From Svornostia abyssi (GTDB lineage: Bacteria > Actinomycetota > Thermoleophilia > Solirubrobacterales > Solirubrobacteraceae), in NCBI GenBank assembly GCA_024666565.1, contig CP088295.1, forward strand, positions 4,092,001-4,156,000: 64,000 nt of DNA, given 5' to 3'. A model generated the notes under the pieces. That model saw only the letters and a list, made by a program, of their open reading frames with translations, searched no databases and was not told the DNA's origin. The number at the start of each line of letters is the position of its first letter. Position 1 is the first letter of the stretch. This document shows positions 24,921-33,173 of this stretch, one piece after another. The position numbers and the translations under genes were made by a program.

Positions 24921-25342
24921 GGCGTGACCGTCAGCGTGGCGATCTCCACTCCGGCGTTCTCGAACTCGATCTCGAAAATCCCTTCCAGCGTGGCGGTGAA
25001 CGACATCTCGATCGTCTTCCCCGCTCGGGCCGCCTTCGACTGGTCATAGCCGTGAACGTGGACCTCGTCGTCGGTGGCCGAGCGGGCGCGGAAGCGCACG
25101 GTGTCGCCCTGTTCGACCTCGAGCTCCGTCACCTTGGCCGAGGTCAGCAGCGGGGGCTTGGGTTTCGGCTTCGGCTTCGGATTGCTGACGGGTGGCGTGG
25201 CGGCCGTGGTGGTGGAGCGTGTGGGAGTGGTGGCGACGGCGGTCTTCTCGGGCTCGTCATCGGACGGGCGCAGCGCGACGAACGCGGCGGCGAGCACCAC
25301 AACGGCGCCGATCAGGAGCGCGGCGCGCTGCATGGCGGTCAT
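24917..25342 (-). CDS. membrane-anchored cupredoxin-like protein, 141 aa
   Basis: An N-terminal signal anchor (ALLIGAVVVLAAAFVAL) leads into a Thr/Pro and Lys-Pro linker (NPKPKPKPKPP) and a C-terminal beta-sandwich of about 75 residues: VEQGDTVRFRARSATDDEVH, then VHGYDQSKAARAG and IFEIEFENAGVEIATLTVTP. The VHVHGYD box matches plastocyanin/EfeO-type cupredoxins, although the full His-Cys-His-Met copper set is not evident. It is the upstream partner of the polytopic membrane protein (ATGA overlap). Confidence 0.7.
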   Translation of the reverse strand: MTAMQRAALLIGAVVVLAAAFVALRPSDDEPEKTAVATTPTRSTTTAATPPVSNPKPKPKPKPPLLTSAKVTELEVEQGDTVRFRARSATDDEVHVHGYDQSKAARAGKTIEMSFTATLEGIFEIEFENAGVEIATLTVTP

Positions 25343-25367
25343 GAGTCATCCTCTCGTCGGCGGGGCA

Positions 25368-26177
25368 TCAGACGGTGGGCACCAAGGAGGACGGCCGCCG
25401 CGCACTGAGGACCACGGCCACGACTCCGGCCGTGCCCGCCAGCGTCGCGACGACAGGCGCAGCCTGCTGCTCGCTGGTCGCACCGACGGCGAGCGCGTTG
25501 TTGGCGATATGCAGCGCTATCGGTGTCCAGAGCGAACCGGTCCATTCGTACAACAGACAGAAGATCGCCCCCAGCACCGCGAGGGGTACCAGGACGCCGA
25601 CACTGTCCGGGCCGCTGTAGTGGATCGCGCCGAATCCCGACCCGACGAGCACGGCGGCAAGCCAGGCTGGCATGGCGTTGCGCAGTGAGCGGTAGGCGAG
25701 GCCGCGGAACAGGACCTCCTCGGCGACCGGCGCAATCAGGATCACCAGGACCGCGGTGAGCACCAGGCGGACGCTCCCGTCCTCGGCGCCGAGCGTGCGG
25801 AGCGTGTCCTGCTCGCGCGGGAGGGCGGTGAGCTGCGCCCAGAGCAGCGCGAAGAGCAGGAACGTGGTGAGCGCGAGGGCTGCCGAGCCGATGAGCACCG
25901 GTGTCCGCACCGGGACAATGCCAAGCGCGCGGAAGCTCAGCGTGCCTGCGCTCGCCGCCAACGCACACGCGACCCCGATGAACGCGGCATCCTGGAGGAG
26001 CGTCAGCGCGGAAGCGACCGTGGGGTCCTTGAGTCCGTCGCCGCCGGCCGCGCTGACGACTCCGAGGACGACCGCGCTGACCAGTCCCGTGACGGCGAAC
26101 GCCGCTGCAACGCCGACGGGCGCGAACCACCACGGCCATCGTGCGCACTCGGGGGCGCCAAGCGCCTGGCTGCGCAT
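25368..26177 (-). CDS. CPBP-family intramembrane metalloprotease, 269 aa
   Basis: About eight transmembrane helices with the Rce1/CPBP signature: APVAEEVLFRGLAYRSLR (motif 1, EE...R), FGAIHYSGPD (motif 2, His) and LHIANNALAV (motif 3, H..N). Such proteases or protease-like proteins process or scaffold membrane and prenylated partners. Its 25-bp spacing to the cupredoxin gene and same strand point to one transcriptional unit with the membrane protein cluster. Start ATG 26177 is immediately next to the M23 gene stop. Confidence 0.85.
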   Translation of the reverse strand: MRSQALGAPECARWPWWFAPVGVAAAFAVTGLVSAVVLGVVSAAGGDGLKDPTVASALTLLQDAAFIGVACALAASAGTLSFRALGIVPVRTPVLIGSAALALTTFLLFALLWAQLTALPREQDTLRTLGAEDGSVRLVLTAVLVILIAPVAEEVLFRGLAYRSLRNAMPAWLAAVLVGSGFGAIHYSGPDSVGVLVPLAVLGAIFCLLYEWTGSLWTPIALHIANNALAVGATSEQQAAPVVATLAGTAGVVAVVLSARRPSSLVPTV

Positions 26178-26178
26178 G

Positions 26179-26981
26179 TCAGTGGTCGGGATCCCACGCC
26201 CGCACGAGCGGGAGCGGGTCGATCGGCTTGCCTCCGGTGTACCAGCCGGGAGCCGACCAGATCTCGAAGTGCACGTGGCATCCGTTCGCGTTCCCGGTGT
26301 CGCCGACCTCTCCGAGTGGTTGGCCGGTGGCGACGCGGTCGCCGGTTTCGACGGTGGGCGGCGCCTGCATATGCATGTAGACGTAGTCCAGCCCGCTGCT
26401 CTCGCCGGTGATCACCAGGTAGTTCCCGGCGCGGGCGTGGTTGGCCTTGGCCATGCGCACGCGCCCGCCCTGAGCGGCCACCAATGGCGTGCCGCAGGCG
26501 GCGAACATGTCCTGACCCTGGTGATTGCGCCCGCCGCCGAAGTTGTTCGTCTCGGTCTGCCCGACGTCGTGCTTGCCCCTTATCGGGAACACGTGCCCGT
26601 CGACCTGTCCGGCAGGCACAAGCGGGCGCACCGTCACGCGCGGCATGGCCCGGACCGGGGTCGCCTCCGCGCACCACCAGGTCGACCGGGCCGGTCTGCG
26701 CCGTCCCCGGAACCTGGACGTCGGCGTGGCCGGGCGCCCACGTGGCTGACGCGGGCCGCGGCGTCGTCGCGGCGACCGTCAGCGCCACGGAAGACCACGC
26801 GCCGGACATCGCGCAGATCGCGGCCCACCAAGCGGACGCGCGCGCCGGCGGGCAGGACGCCCTGCGCGCAGGACTCGCTCTTTGGCGTCACGCAGTCGAT
26901 CCGCTCGATCTCGGGCTCGGAGAACGCCTCGGCCCCGCCGCTTGGGGCGGCCGTCACCGCGCTGGGGAGGAGGAGCGTCAT
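26179..26981 (-). pseudogene. secreted M23 peptidase, two frameshifts
   Basis: A signal peptide (MTLLLPSAVTAAPSGGAEAF from ATG 26981) and an IPT/beta domain (GARVRLVGRDLRDVRRVVF) are followed, in two further frames, by WAPGHADVQVPGTAQTGPVD and then the LytM domain. The domain shows NNFGGGRNHQGQDMFAACGT (HxxxD zinc ligands), YMHMQAPP and GCHVHFEIWSAPGWY (HxH). The frame changes fall near 26775 and 26655. The intact paralogue at 42534 has the same order of domains, so this is a decayed or mis-sequenced copy. If intact it would be an envelope endopeptidase or a catalytically weak activator. Confidence 0.65.
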
Positions 26982-27181
26982 GAGGACGCCAAGAAGGGGG
27001 AAGGACGCTGCGCGAAATGGTGGTGATCATCGGGTGCGAGCCTCCGGAGTTAGCTGTCGGGCTCGCGCTGCCGCGCTACGACCAGGTGGTCGATTCGCCC
27101 CGGGATCTGGGTCCCCCGTACGCGCCGGCCGGAGCCGGCGCGATTCGGCTCGGCCCGGACCCTAGCAAGCCTCCTGAGCGG

Positions 27182-27199
27182 ACTACGACGCCGCGTAGT
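27182..27199. promoter_or_regulatory. type A BlaI operator, site A1
   Basis: ACTACGACGCCGCGTAGT: 18 bp, arms ACTACG/CGTAGT separated by 6 bp. With site A2, 50 bp centre to centre, it lies in the 265-bp gap between the M23 relic and the lipoprotein gene. It belongs to the set near the BlaI/M56 pair at 30.2 kb. TAC/GTA-cored dyads are typical for BlaI/MecI/CopY repressors; binding itself is inferred. Confidence 0.7.
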
Positions 27200-27231
27200 G
27201 GACTTCCCTGCCGCCACTCGGCCGGTGTTCG

Positions 27232-27249
27232 ACTACGCTGTGTCGTAGT
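27232..27249. promoter_or_regulatory. type A BlaI operator, site A2
   Basis: ACTACGCTGTGTCGTAGT: perfect 6-bp arms, N6 centre. It overlaps the GTG start (27248) of the thioredoxin-fold lipoprotein gene, so repression would occlude both transcription start and ribosome access. Confidence 0.72.
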
Positions 27250-28278
27250 GATCGGTGTTGGCCGGGGACGACGATGGAGTTGCTGTGCCCCGCTCGCGGT
27301 GGTCGGAGTGACTCTCGCGCTGAGTGGATGCGGCGGCACGAATGACAGCGAGACTGCGGCGCCTCGTGCTGCCAGTTCGGCCGAGCTGCGCCAGCAACTG
27401 CAAGGGGCGACATCGTCACGGGCGGCGGACTTCCCCGCCGTCAACGGGCGGTCCCTGCAGGATGTGGCAGACGGGATCGGCGCCGCCGGGCCGCAGTACG
27501 CGCCCGCTGGCAGCATCTACACGCCGGGCCGCAACCGGCTGGCGTTCGGCATCATCGACCCTACGACTGGGTTCGTCTACGGCCCGACCGCGGTCTATCT
27601 CGCCGAGTCCCCGCAAGCGGTGGCGCGGGGGCCCTTCCCGGCGCCGGCCGATCTGCTCGTGACCGATCCGCCGTTTCGCAGCGAGCAGGCCGCTGCGGAA
27701 TCCGATCCGTTCGCGGCGATCTACTCTGCCGAGGTCGATCTGCCTCGACCCGGCCGAGTCGCCGTGCTGGCCGTCACGAAGGTGAAGGACCAGTTGGTCG
27801 CATCGAACGGCGAGCTGAAGGTGATCCGGCCGGAGCGCGACCAGATGCCGGCCGTCGGGGAGCCGGGCGCCGAGGGTCTCGACGGATACGACCGGAGATG
27901 TCGCGTCCATCGAGGAGATCGACACGCGCCAGCCCCCCGGACGATCTGCACGACGTCAACCTCAAGGAGGCGCTCGGCCGCAAGCCCGTCGCCGTCCTGT
28001 TTGCCACGCCACAGCTCTGCCACTCCCGCGTGTGCGGTCCCGTGGTGGACATCGCGCTACAGCTCCGCGAGCGGTACGGCGACCGCATGGAACTCATCCA
28101 CCAAGAGGTGTACGTCGACAACGCGGTGGACCGCGGACTGCGCCCGCCGCTGGCCCGGTTCGGACTGACCTCCGAGCCGTGGCTCTTTGTGATGAATCGC
28201 CAGGGAATCGTCACCTCCCGTCTGGAGGGATCCTTCGGGTTCACCGCCATGGAGCGAGCGATTCGCACCGGCCTGTGA
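27248..28278 (+). pseudogene. thioredoxin-fold lipoprotein (two one-base shifts in the middle)
   Basis: Starts at GTG 27248 with a lipoprotein signal (GVTLALSGCGG lipobox). An extracytoplasmic domain (LAFGIIDPTTGFVYGPTAVY) follows and, after a linker, a thioredoxin-like domain, DVNLKEALGRKPVAVLFATP then QLCHSRVCGPVVD with a C-x4-C pair, ends the protein. The linker must be read through two shifts: near 27865, and at C6 27933-27938. Removing one base at each gives a continuous linker (APRVSTDTTGDVASIEEIDT) of the kind expected for this family. It is the first gene of the redox island, overlapping the TlpA gene by GTGA and preceded by two type A operators. Either a real lesion pair or assembly error. 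Confidence 0.65.
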
Positions 28279-28880
28279 CCGCCCGCGCAGTCACGGTCAC
28301 CGCCTGCGTGCTGGCGAGTGCGCTCATTGCCCTGTTGCTCTACGGCCTGCTCGGGCGAGGCGGAGCACCGACGTTGGCCGATGACCTGTCGCAGGGCAGG
28401 GCGGTGACGCCGGCACCGGTCACGCTCCCGCTGCTCGTGCGGGGTACCGCAGGGCCACCGCTCGGTGATGTCGTCGATGCCGCCGCGCGCGACGGAGAGG
28501 TGTCCCTCACCGAACTGCGCGGCACCCCCGTGATTCTCAACGTCTGGGCGTCGTGGTGCGGCCCGTGCAAGGCCGAATCTCCGGTGTTGCGCCGGCTGTG
28601 GGCGGCAGCCGAGCCACGAGGCGTGCTCGTCCTGGGTCTCAACCAGCAGGACGTTCGCAGGACGGCGCGCGCATTCGTCGCCGAGGAGCGGCTGACGTAC
28701 CCGAGCGTGCGGGACGGCAGCGATGAAGCATCGAAGTCTCTGGGCGCCACCGGAGTTCCCGAGACGTACGCGCTGGACGCACGCGGTCGGATCGTCGCCC
28801 ACCGTGCCGGGGCGATCAATGACGCTGACGCCCGGGCGCTGCTCCGGGCCGCCGAGACCGGCCGCATCGCGGCAGAGTGA
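28275..28880 (+). CDS. TlpA/ResA-like thiol-disulfide oxidoreductase, 201 aa
   Basis: N-terminal membrane anchor (residues 7-27), then an AhpC-TSA/thioredoxin fold with active site ASWCGPCKAES (CGPC, 95-98), cis-Pro loop GATGVPETYALD and the strand GVLVLGLNQQ. Extracytoplasmic reductase of the type used in cytochrome c maturation or general thiol reduction. Start GTG 28275 overlaps the lipoprotein stop (GTGA), so it follows type A control with that gene. It converges on the SCO1-fusion gene with a 7-bp gap. Confidence 0.85.
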   Translation: MTARAVTVTACVLASALIALLLYGLLGRGGAPTLADDLSQGRAVTPAPVTLPLLVRGTAGPPLGDVVDAAARDGEVSLTELRGTPVILNVWASWCGPCKAESPVLRRLWAAAEPRGVLVLGLNQQDVRRTARAFVAEERLTYPSVRDGSDEASKSLGATGVPETYALDARGRIVAHRAGAINDADARALLRAAETGRIAAE

Positions 28881-28887
28881 CGCCGAC

Positions 28888-30081
28888 CTACCCCGCCTCG
28901 CGCAGCAGAACGCGGACGTCGTGCGCGATGTCTTCGGGTTGCGCGCGCGAGGCCGGGAACCCCACGCGCTGATCGCCGCGCGTGTCCACCACGGTGATCC
29001 GCGCCTGGTGCTCCGATTCCTCCGTCTGCGGGGAGACGGCGAACCCGCGCCAAACCGGCGCGAGTTCGGCTGCGCTGCCCAGGACGAAGCGCATCAGGCC
29101 GGTGACCCGCTGCTCGAGCAGAAAGCGCCGCGCGCGCTCGGGCGTGTCACGCGGCGGATCGACGGCCACGCCGATCGCCGCGACCCGGTCGGCATCGTCA
29201 CCGAGTGCTTCAAGCGCGAGCCTGACCTGTTGCGCCTCCAGCGGGCAGCTCTCCTCGCACGTCGTGTAGAGGAAGGCGACGAGGACCACGCGACCGCGCA
29301 GCGCTCGCATCGAGATGGGCTGACCCTGCTCGTCGCGCAGCGTGAAGTTCGGCGCAGGAAACCCGCGTGGCATGAGCGACCCGCGAAACGGGGAGGCCGA
29401 GTCGGGCGGCGGCTGCGACGGACTCGACCGCGCCGCGACGGCGATCGCTGTGATCGCGACCAGCGCGAGCGCACCGGCGAGCGCCCCCACGAGCCGTATC
29501 CGGGGATTCACGCCGGCTGGCCGGCGACCTGCCGGCGGCCGAGAGAGGATCGCCGGCGTCGTCGCGCGGTATGCGTCGTACGTCTCGCCGAAGTCGTGCG
29601 CGAGTTGCTGGTCTTCGATGCGCATGAGGCGGTCGACGAACACGACGAAGACGGCCACGAGTACGAGCGCCACAAGGCTGCGACCGGCGAAAGCCGCGCC
29701 GAGCAGCAGCAGTCCCCAGCCGGTGTTCTGCGGGTGCCGCGCGAGGCGGTACACACCCGTGGTGACCAGGCGGCGCGGACGCATGCCTGAGAAGTCCCCG
29801 TGGACGCCGAGTTGCACGCTCGCCGCGATGAACAGCGCGAGACCGACGGTGATGACCGTGGCGCCGAGGATCAGTGCCGGCCGCTCGGGGACGTCGATGA
29901 CGAGCAGGCTTCCCCATGCCGCGGACGCAACCGAGTCGGCGTGCAGGACGTACAGCAGCCAGGAGGCGATGGCCGATCGCATCGTCAGGCCGCCGTGCGC
30001 GCGAAGGTCGGCGCGTGCCCAGAAGAGCACGAGCGTTGCCAGAACGACGAACACGACGATCGTCACCGCGAAGGCCACCAT
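28888..30081 (-). CDS. isoprenylcysteine-methyltransferase-like + SCO1/SenC fusion, 397 aa
   Basis: The N-terminal half has four to five membrane helices and the PEMT/ICMT-type motif YRLARHPQNTGWGLLLLG, with RIEDQQLAHDFGETYDAYRA as the C-terminal cap. A further helix (LVGALAGALALVAITAIAVA) links it to a C-terminal SCO1 domain: FTLRDEQGQPISMRALRGRV, the copper/thiol motif TTCEESCPLEAQ (C-x3-C), VDPPRDTPERARRF and a late conserved stretch before FPASRAQ. SCO1 proteins deliver copper or reduce CuA sites of oxidases. Fusion to a membrane methyltransferase is unusual. ATG 30081 lies 13 bp from operator A3 shared with blaI. Confidence 0.8.
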   Translation of the reverse strand: MVAFAVTIVVFVVLATLVLFWARADLRAHGGLTMRSAIASWLLYVLHADSVASAAWGSLLVIDVPERPALILGATVITVGLALFIAASVQLGVHGDFSGMRPRRLVTTGVYRLARHPQNTGWGLLLLGAAFAGRSLVALVLVAVFVVFVDRLMRIEDQQLAHDFGETYDAYRATTPAILSRPPAGRRPAGVNPRIRLVGALAGALALVAITAIAVAARSSPSQPPPDSASPFRGSLMPRGFPAPNFTLRDEQGQPISMRALRGRVVLVAFLYTTCEESCPLEAQQVRLALEALGDDADRVAAIGVAVDPPRDTPERARRFLLEQRVTGLMRFVLGSAAELAPVWRGFAVSPQTEESEHQARITVVDTRGDQRVGFPASRAQPEDIAHDVRVLLREAG

Positions 30082-30093
30082 GACCAGCAAGGT

Positions 30094-30111
30094 ACTACGG
30101 TGCCTAGTAGA
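30094..30111. promoter_or_regulatory. type A BlaI operator, site A3 (degenerate)
   Basis: ACTACGGTGCCTAGTAGA: left arm perfect, right arm AGTAGA against the CGTAGT consensus, same N6 spacing. It lies between the divergent starts of the SCO1 fusion (30081) and blaI (30188), in the place expected for autoregulation. Confidence 0.6.
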
Positions 30112-30187
30112 TCGTCGGGAACAGGCGCCTTGGAAGGCCCCTGAGGGCGATGTTGGTGTCGCGCCGCCGCGCCGATAGGCTCGTGGG

Positions 30188-30580
30188 ATGGCCGCACCAG
30201 AGGACTCGGTCCCACCCGAGCTGCACGAACTCGAAGCGCTGGTCATGGACATCGTCTGGCGCGAGGGCCGGTCCACCGTGCGGGAGGTGCTCGGGATACT
30301 GAACGCCACCGAAGACCGCGTGCGCGCGTATACGACCGTGTTGACGATCATGCAGCGACTCGACGACAAGGGACTGCTCGAGCGCGAGCGCGACGGTCGC
30401 ACCGACGTCTACCGTCCCGCGCTCACGGCCGAGGTGTATCGCGACCGGCGCGCCGCTGCCGACATCGATGATCTCCTCGACCGCTACGAAGATGAGGCGC
30501 TCGTTCACTTCGCACGACGCCTCGCCCGCTTGGACCCCGACCGCCGCCGGCGTCTCCAGCGCCTGGCCCGCCGTGACTGA
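30188..30580 (+). CDS. BlaI/MecI/CopY-family repressor (system A), 130 aa
   Basis: Winged-helix N-terminus (LHELEALVMDIVWREGRSTV, REVLGILNATEDRVRAYTTV, LTIMQRLDDKGLLERERDGR) followed by the dimerisation region (YEDEALVHFARRLARLDPDR). The lengths of helices and wing match BlaI/MecI. These dimers repress by binding TAC/GTA dyads and are inactivated by cleavage triggered by a membrane M56 partner, here the overlapping next gene. The nearest dyads (A1-A5) are all of the CTACG-N6-CGTAG type. Confidence 0.9.
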   Translation: MAAPEDSVPPELHELEALVMDIVWREGRSTVREVLGILNATEDRVRAYTTVLTIMQRLDDKGLLERERDGRTDVYRPALTAEVYRDRRAAADIDDLLDRYEDEALVHFARRLARLDPDRRRRLQRLARRD

Positions 30581-31466
30581 CGCGCGGCGCGTGTTCCTCC
30601 TTCAGGCGGGAGTGGCCGCCGTCGGTTCCGCGGTGACCCTGGTCGCGCTGATGGTCTCCGCATCGCGCCTGCGCGTTGATGGCACGTTTGTCCGGGACAC
30701 CTGCGCGACGCTGCTGTCCGGCCACGACCTCGTGGCTACGGCGGTCCTCGCGCTCGGCGGCCTCGGGCTGCTCGTCATCGCGCGGACAGGATGGATGCTC
30801 GCTCGACTCTGCCGCGCCCACCGCAGCACGTGTCGCCGACTGAGCGTCGCCGGACGCCACCGCGGCGCGCGAGTCGTCAACGGCGTGCAGCCACGTGCGT
30901 TCTGCGCGGGGTTCCTCGCACCCGAGGTCTACGTGACCTCAGGCGCTGTCGCCCTCCTCAGCGATGCCGAGTTCGACCGGGTCGTCGCGCACGAGCGCCA
31001 CCACGCCGCACGGCGCGATCCACTGCGCGCCATCGCGGCCCGGAGCGCGGCGTTCGGGCTGTTCTTCCTGCCAGTGCTTCGCGACCTGCAGCACCAGTAC
31101 ACCCGGATGGCCGAGATCGCCGCCGACGAAGCGGCCGCATCCCGTCCGGCAGATCGCAGGGCGCTCGCCGCAGCCCTGCTGGTCTTCGACCGGTGCGGTG
31201 CAGGTATCGAACCCGAACGTGTCGATCACCTGTGCGGAACTCGGGCACGTGCAGATGTGCCGTTGCGACCGATGGCGACGGCGGCCCTCACCTTGAGCGT
31301 GGTGCTCGCCACGAGTGTCGTCGTGACCCTCTCGGCCGCTGCGGACAGCGTCGCATTGCTGACCGTCACACCCCACGTCGCGTTGATTCTCGCGGTCGGC
31401 GGCGTCCTCTCAGCCGGGATCGGCCGGGTGGTGCGCCGGCGCACCGGCTCTGCCCGCCCCACGTGA
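30573..31466 (+). CDS. M56-family membrane metallopeptidase (BlaR1-like, system A), 297 aa
   Basis: Two N-terminal helices (VFLLQAGVAAVGSAVTLVAL, LVATAVLALGGLGLLVIART), the cytosolic zincin core FDRVVAHERHHAARRDPLRA with HExxH, a third ligand region (EIAADEAAASRP), and two C-terminal helices. The penicillin-binding sensor domain of BlaR1 is absent, so the signal is not expected to be a beta-lactam acylation event. Start GTG 30573 overlaps the blaI end by 8 bp, ensuring coupled synthesis. It probably cleaves BlaI(A) in response to an envelope/redox signal. Confidence 0.85.
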   Translation: MTDARRVFLLQAGVAAVGSAVTLVALMVSASRLRVDGTFVRDTCATLLSGHDLVATAVLALGGLGLLVIARTGWMLARLCRAHRSTCRRLSVAGRHRGARVVNGVQPRAFCAGFLAPEVYVTSGAVALLSDAEFDRVVAHERHHAARRDPLRAIAARSAAFGLFFLPVLRDLQHQYTRMAEIAADEAAASRPADRRALAAALLVFDRCGAGIEPERVDHLCGTRARADVPLRPMATAALTLSVVLATSVVVTLSAAADSVALLTVTPHVALILAVGGVLSAGIGRVVRRRTGSARPT

Positions 31467-31483
31467 CAACGACACTGCGTAGT
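31466..31483. promoter_or_regulatory. type A BlaI operator, site A4
   Basis: ACAACGACACTGCGTAGT: one mismatch in the left arm, right arm perfect, N6 spacing. It begins on the last base of the M56 gene and ends 11 bp before the GTG of the small membrane protein. Confidence 0.62.
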
Positions 31484-31494
31484 AGTTTGGACCG

Positions 31495-31761
31495 GTGGCC
31501 GACGTCAACGAAGATGAGCCGCACCTGACGCCGGGCGGAGTACACCGGCTCCATCGCGTGGTGCTTCTCGCCATGGTCGGCGGCGCCGTACTCGTCCTTG
31601 TCGCGGTCGCGGGGCTCACCGCGACCGGGGGTCGCGGCAAGGACCCGAATCCGGGCACGAGGGACCCGAAAGCGACGGCGTTGCGAGCAGGCTGCTGGCC
31701 GGACCGCCAACCGGCGCCTGAGACGAGGCGACAGATCTCCACTACGCTGAGTCGTAGTTGA
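31495..31761 (+). CDS. small membrane protein under type A control, 88 aa
   Basis: GTG 31495; acidic N-terminus (ADVNEDEPHLTPGGVHRL), one strong helix (VVLLAMVGGAVLVLVAVAGL) and a hydrophilic extracytoplasmic tail with a single Cys. No family recognised. It lies 11 bp after operator A4, and its 3' end runs into operator A5. The short spacing suggests a near-leaderless transcript repressed by BlaI(A). Confidence 0.5.
   Translation: MADVNEDEPHLTPGGVHRLHRVVLLAMVGGAVLVLVAVAGLTATGGRGKDPNPGTRDPKATALRAGCWPDRQPAPETRRQISTTLSRS
31741..31758. promoter_or_regulatory. type A BlaI operator, site A5
   Basis: ACTACGCTGAGTCGTAGT: perfect arms, N6. It lies inside the 3' end of the preceding small gene and 100 bp before the DsbA-like gene, so it is placed to control the DsbA-VKOR-cyclase-CcdA operon. 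Confidence 0.72.
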
Positions 31762-31858
31762 AGTCGTTCACCGCGAGGAGCGCCGCAGGCATCGCCGCGG
31801 TCCACGGGTGCCGCCGGCTGGCCTCGGCTTCGGTCCTTCGACCTCGAAAGCACTGTCC

Positions 31859-32561
31859 ATGAGTCGCAACGTCAAGATCTCCGCCGCGCTGATCGGCGTG
31901 TTCCTCGCGGTTGTCGCCGTGATCGCCGTCGCTGCGGGCGGCGACGGGGACGAGCAATCGGTCTCCCCCCACCGCCGCGACACCCCCGACGGCCACCGCG
32001 CCGGCCGACGACGCGCCGACGAACGCACCTCAGGTCGTCGCTGACGATCCGCGGCGCCTGGGTCAGCCCGGAACGAGCGGTGTCACGTTCACGGAGTTCC
32101 TGGACTTCGAGTGCGAGGCGTGCGCGGCGGCCTACCCGTCGATCGAGGAGCTTCGCCGGCAGTACGCAGGCCGGGTGACGTTCAACATCAGGTACTTCCC
32201 GATCGAGAGCCACCAGAACGCGCGCAACGCCGCGCTCGCCGTCGAGGCCGCAGCTCAGCAGGGCAAGCTGGAGGAGATGTACCGGCGCATGTACGAGACA
32301 CAAGCCTCCTGGGGCGAGCAGCAATCGTCCAAGGCCGCGCTGTTCCGCGGCTTTGCCAAGGACCTGAAGCTCAATATGCGTGAGTACGACGCGGCCGTCG
32401 CCGACCCCGAGACCGCGGCGCGCGTCGAGCGCGACGCGCAGGCAGGTCAGCAGCTGGGCGTGCAGGGAACTCCGTCGTTCTTCATCAACGAGGAGAAGAT
32501 CGAGCCGCAGTCCTTCGATGATCTGCGCGAGCAGCTCGACGCTGCGATCGCCGCCCAGTGA
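31859..32561 (+). pseudogene. DsbA-like disulfide oxidoreductase (one-base shift in linker)
   Basis: ATG 31859: signal anchor ISAALIGVFLAVVAVIAVAA, a short linker, then, after a shift at C6 31965-31970, a Pro/Ala linker and a thioredoxin fold of DsbA/Thioredoxin_4 type. This has TEFLDFECEACAAAYPSIEE (active site CEAC), the helical insertion NAALAVEAAAQQGKLEEMYR and GVQGTPSFFINEEKI (cis-Pro). With five C the frame is continuous and the protein would be about 234 aa. It overlaps the VKOR gene by GTGA; in actinobacteria VKOR re-oxidises DsbA, so the pair is a complete disulfide-forming system. Confidence 0.75.
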
Positions 32562-33169
32562 CCGTTGCCGTCAGCGGCCGGTTCGACGCGTCACGGCGAC
32601 TGGGCATCCTGCTCCTGGTCGCCGGGCTGGTCGGCCTGGCAGCGGCGTTCGCGCTCGCCGTCGAGAAGTTCCGGTTGCTGGAGAATCCTCTGTACGTCCC
32701 TCCGTGCACGCTGGGCGAGGCGGTCGACTGCGGGTCAGTCATTCGCAGCGCGCAGGCCGAGGCGTTCGGCTTTCCCAACCCATTCCTGGGCATCGCCGGG
32801 TTCGCCGCACTGGCCGCCACCGGCCTGATCCTGACCACCGGCGGGCGACTCACTCGGCCGTACTGGCTGGTCCTCCAGGCGGGACTCACGCTGGCCGTGG
32901 TGTTCGTCCACTGGCTGATGTTCCAGACGCTGTACCGCATCGGAGCGTTGTGCCCGTACTGCATGGTGGTGTGGGCGGTCACGATCCCGGCGTTCTGGTA
33001 CGTGACGCTGCACAACGCGCGGCCTCTCGCTCGTCTTCCAGGACGAGCCGGCCGCCTGACCGCGATGGTGATCCGCAACCATGCGATCATCCTGACCCTG
33101 TGGCTCTTACTTGTCGCCGCACTTGTCGCCGAGCGGTTCTGGGCGCCGTGGGACTCGGTCGTCGTCTAG
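32558..33169 (+). CDS. vitamin K epoxide reductase (VKOR) family protein, 203 aa
   Basis: Four to five membrane helices with both VKOR cysteine pairs: the loop pair in VPPCTLGEAVDCGSV and the active-site CPYC in IGALCPYCMVVWAVT. An FGFPNPFLGIAGFAALA helix matches the quinone site region. It passes electrons from DsbA to quinone. Start GTG 32558 overlaps the dsbA-like stop. It lacks the thioredoxin domain fused to some bacterial VKORs because the DsbA partner is encoded separately upstream. Confidence 0.88.
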   Translation: MTVAVSGRFDASRRLGILLLVAGLVGLAAAFALAVEKFRLLENPLYVPPCTLGEAVDCGSVIRSAQAEAFGFPNPFLGIAGFAALAATGLILTTGGRLTRPYWLVLQAGLTLAVVFVHWLMFQTLYRIGALCPYCMVVWAVTIPAFWYVTLHNARPLARLPGRAGRLTAMVIRNHAIILTLWLLLVAALVAERFWAPWDSVVV

Positions 33170-33173
33170 TCCG

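Noticed and set aside
28888..30402. Longer version of the SCO1-fusion gene starting at 30402
   Set aside because: The extra 107 residues are Ser/Arg antisense of blaI and cross operator A3; ATG 30081 begins directly at the first membrane helix.
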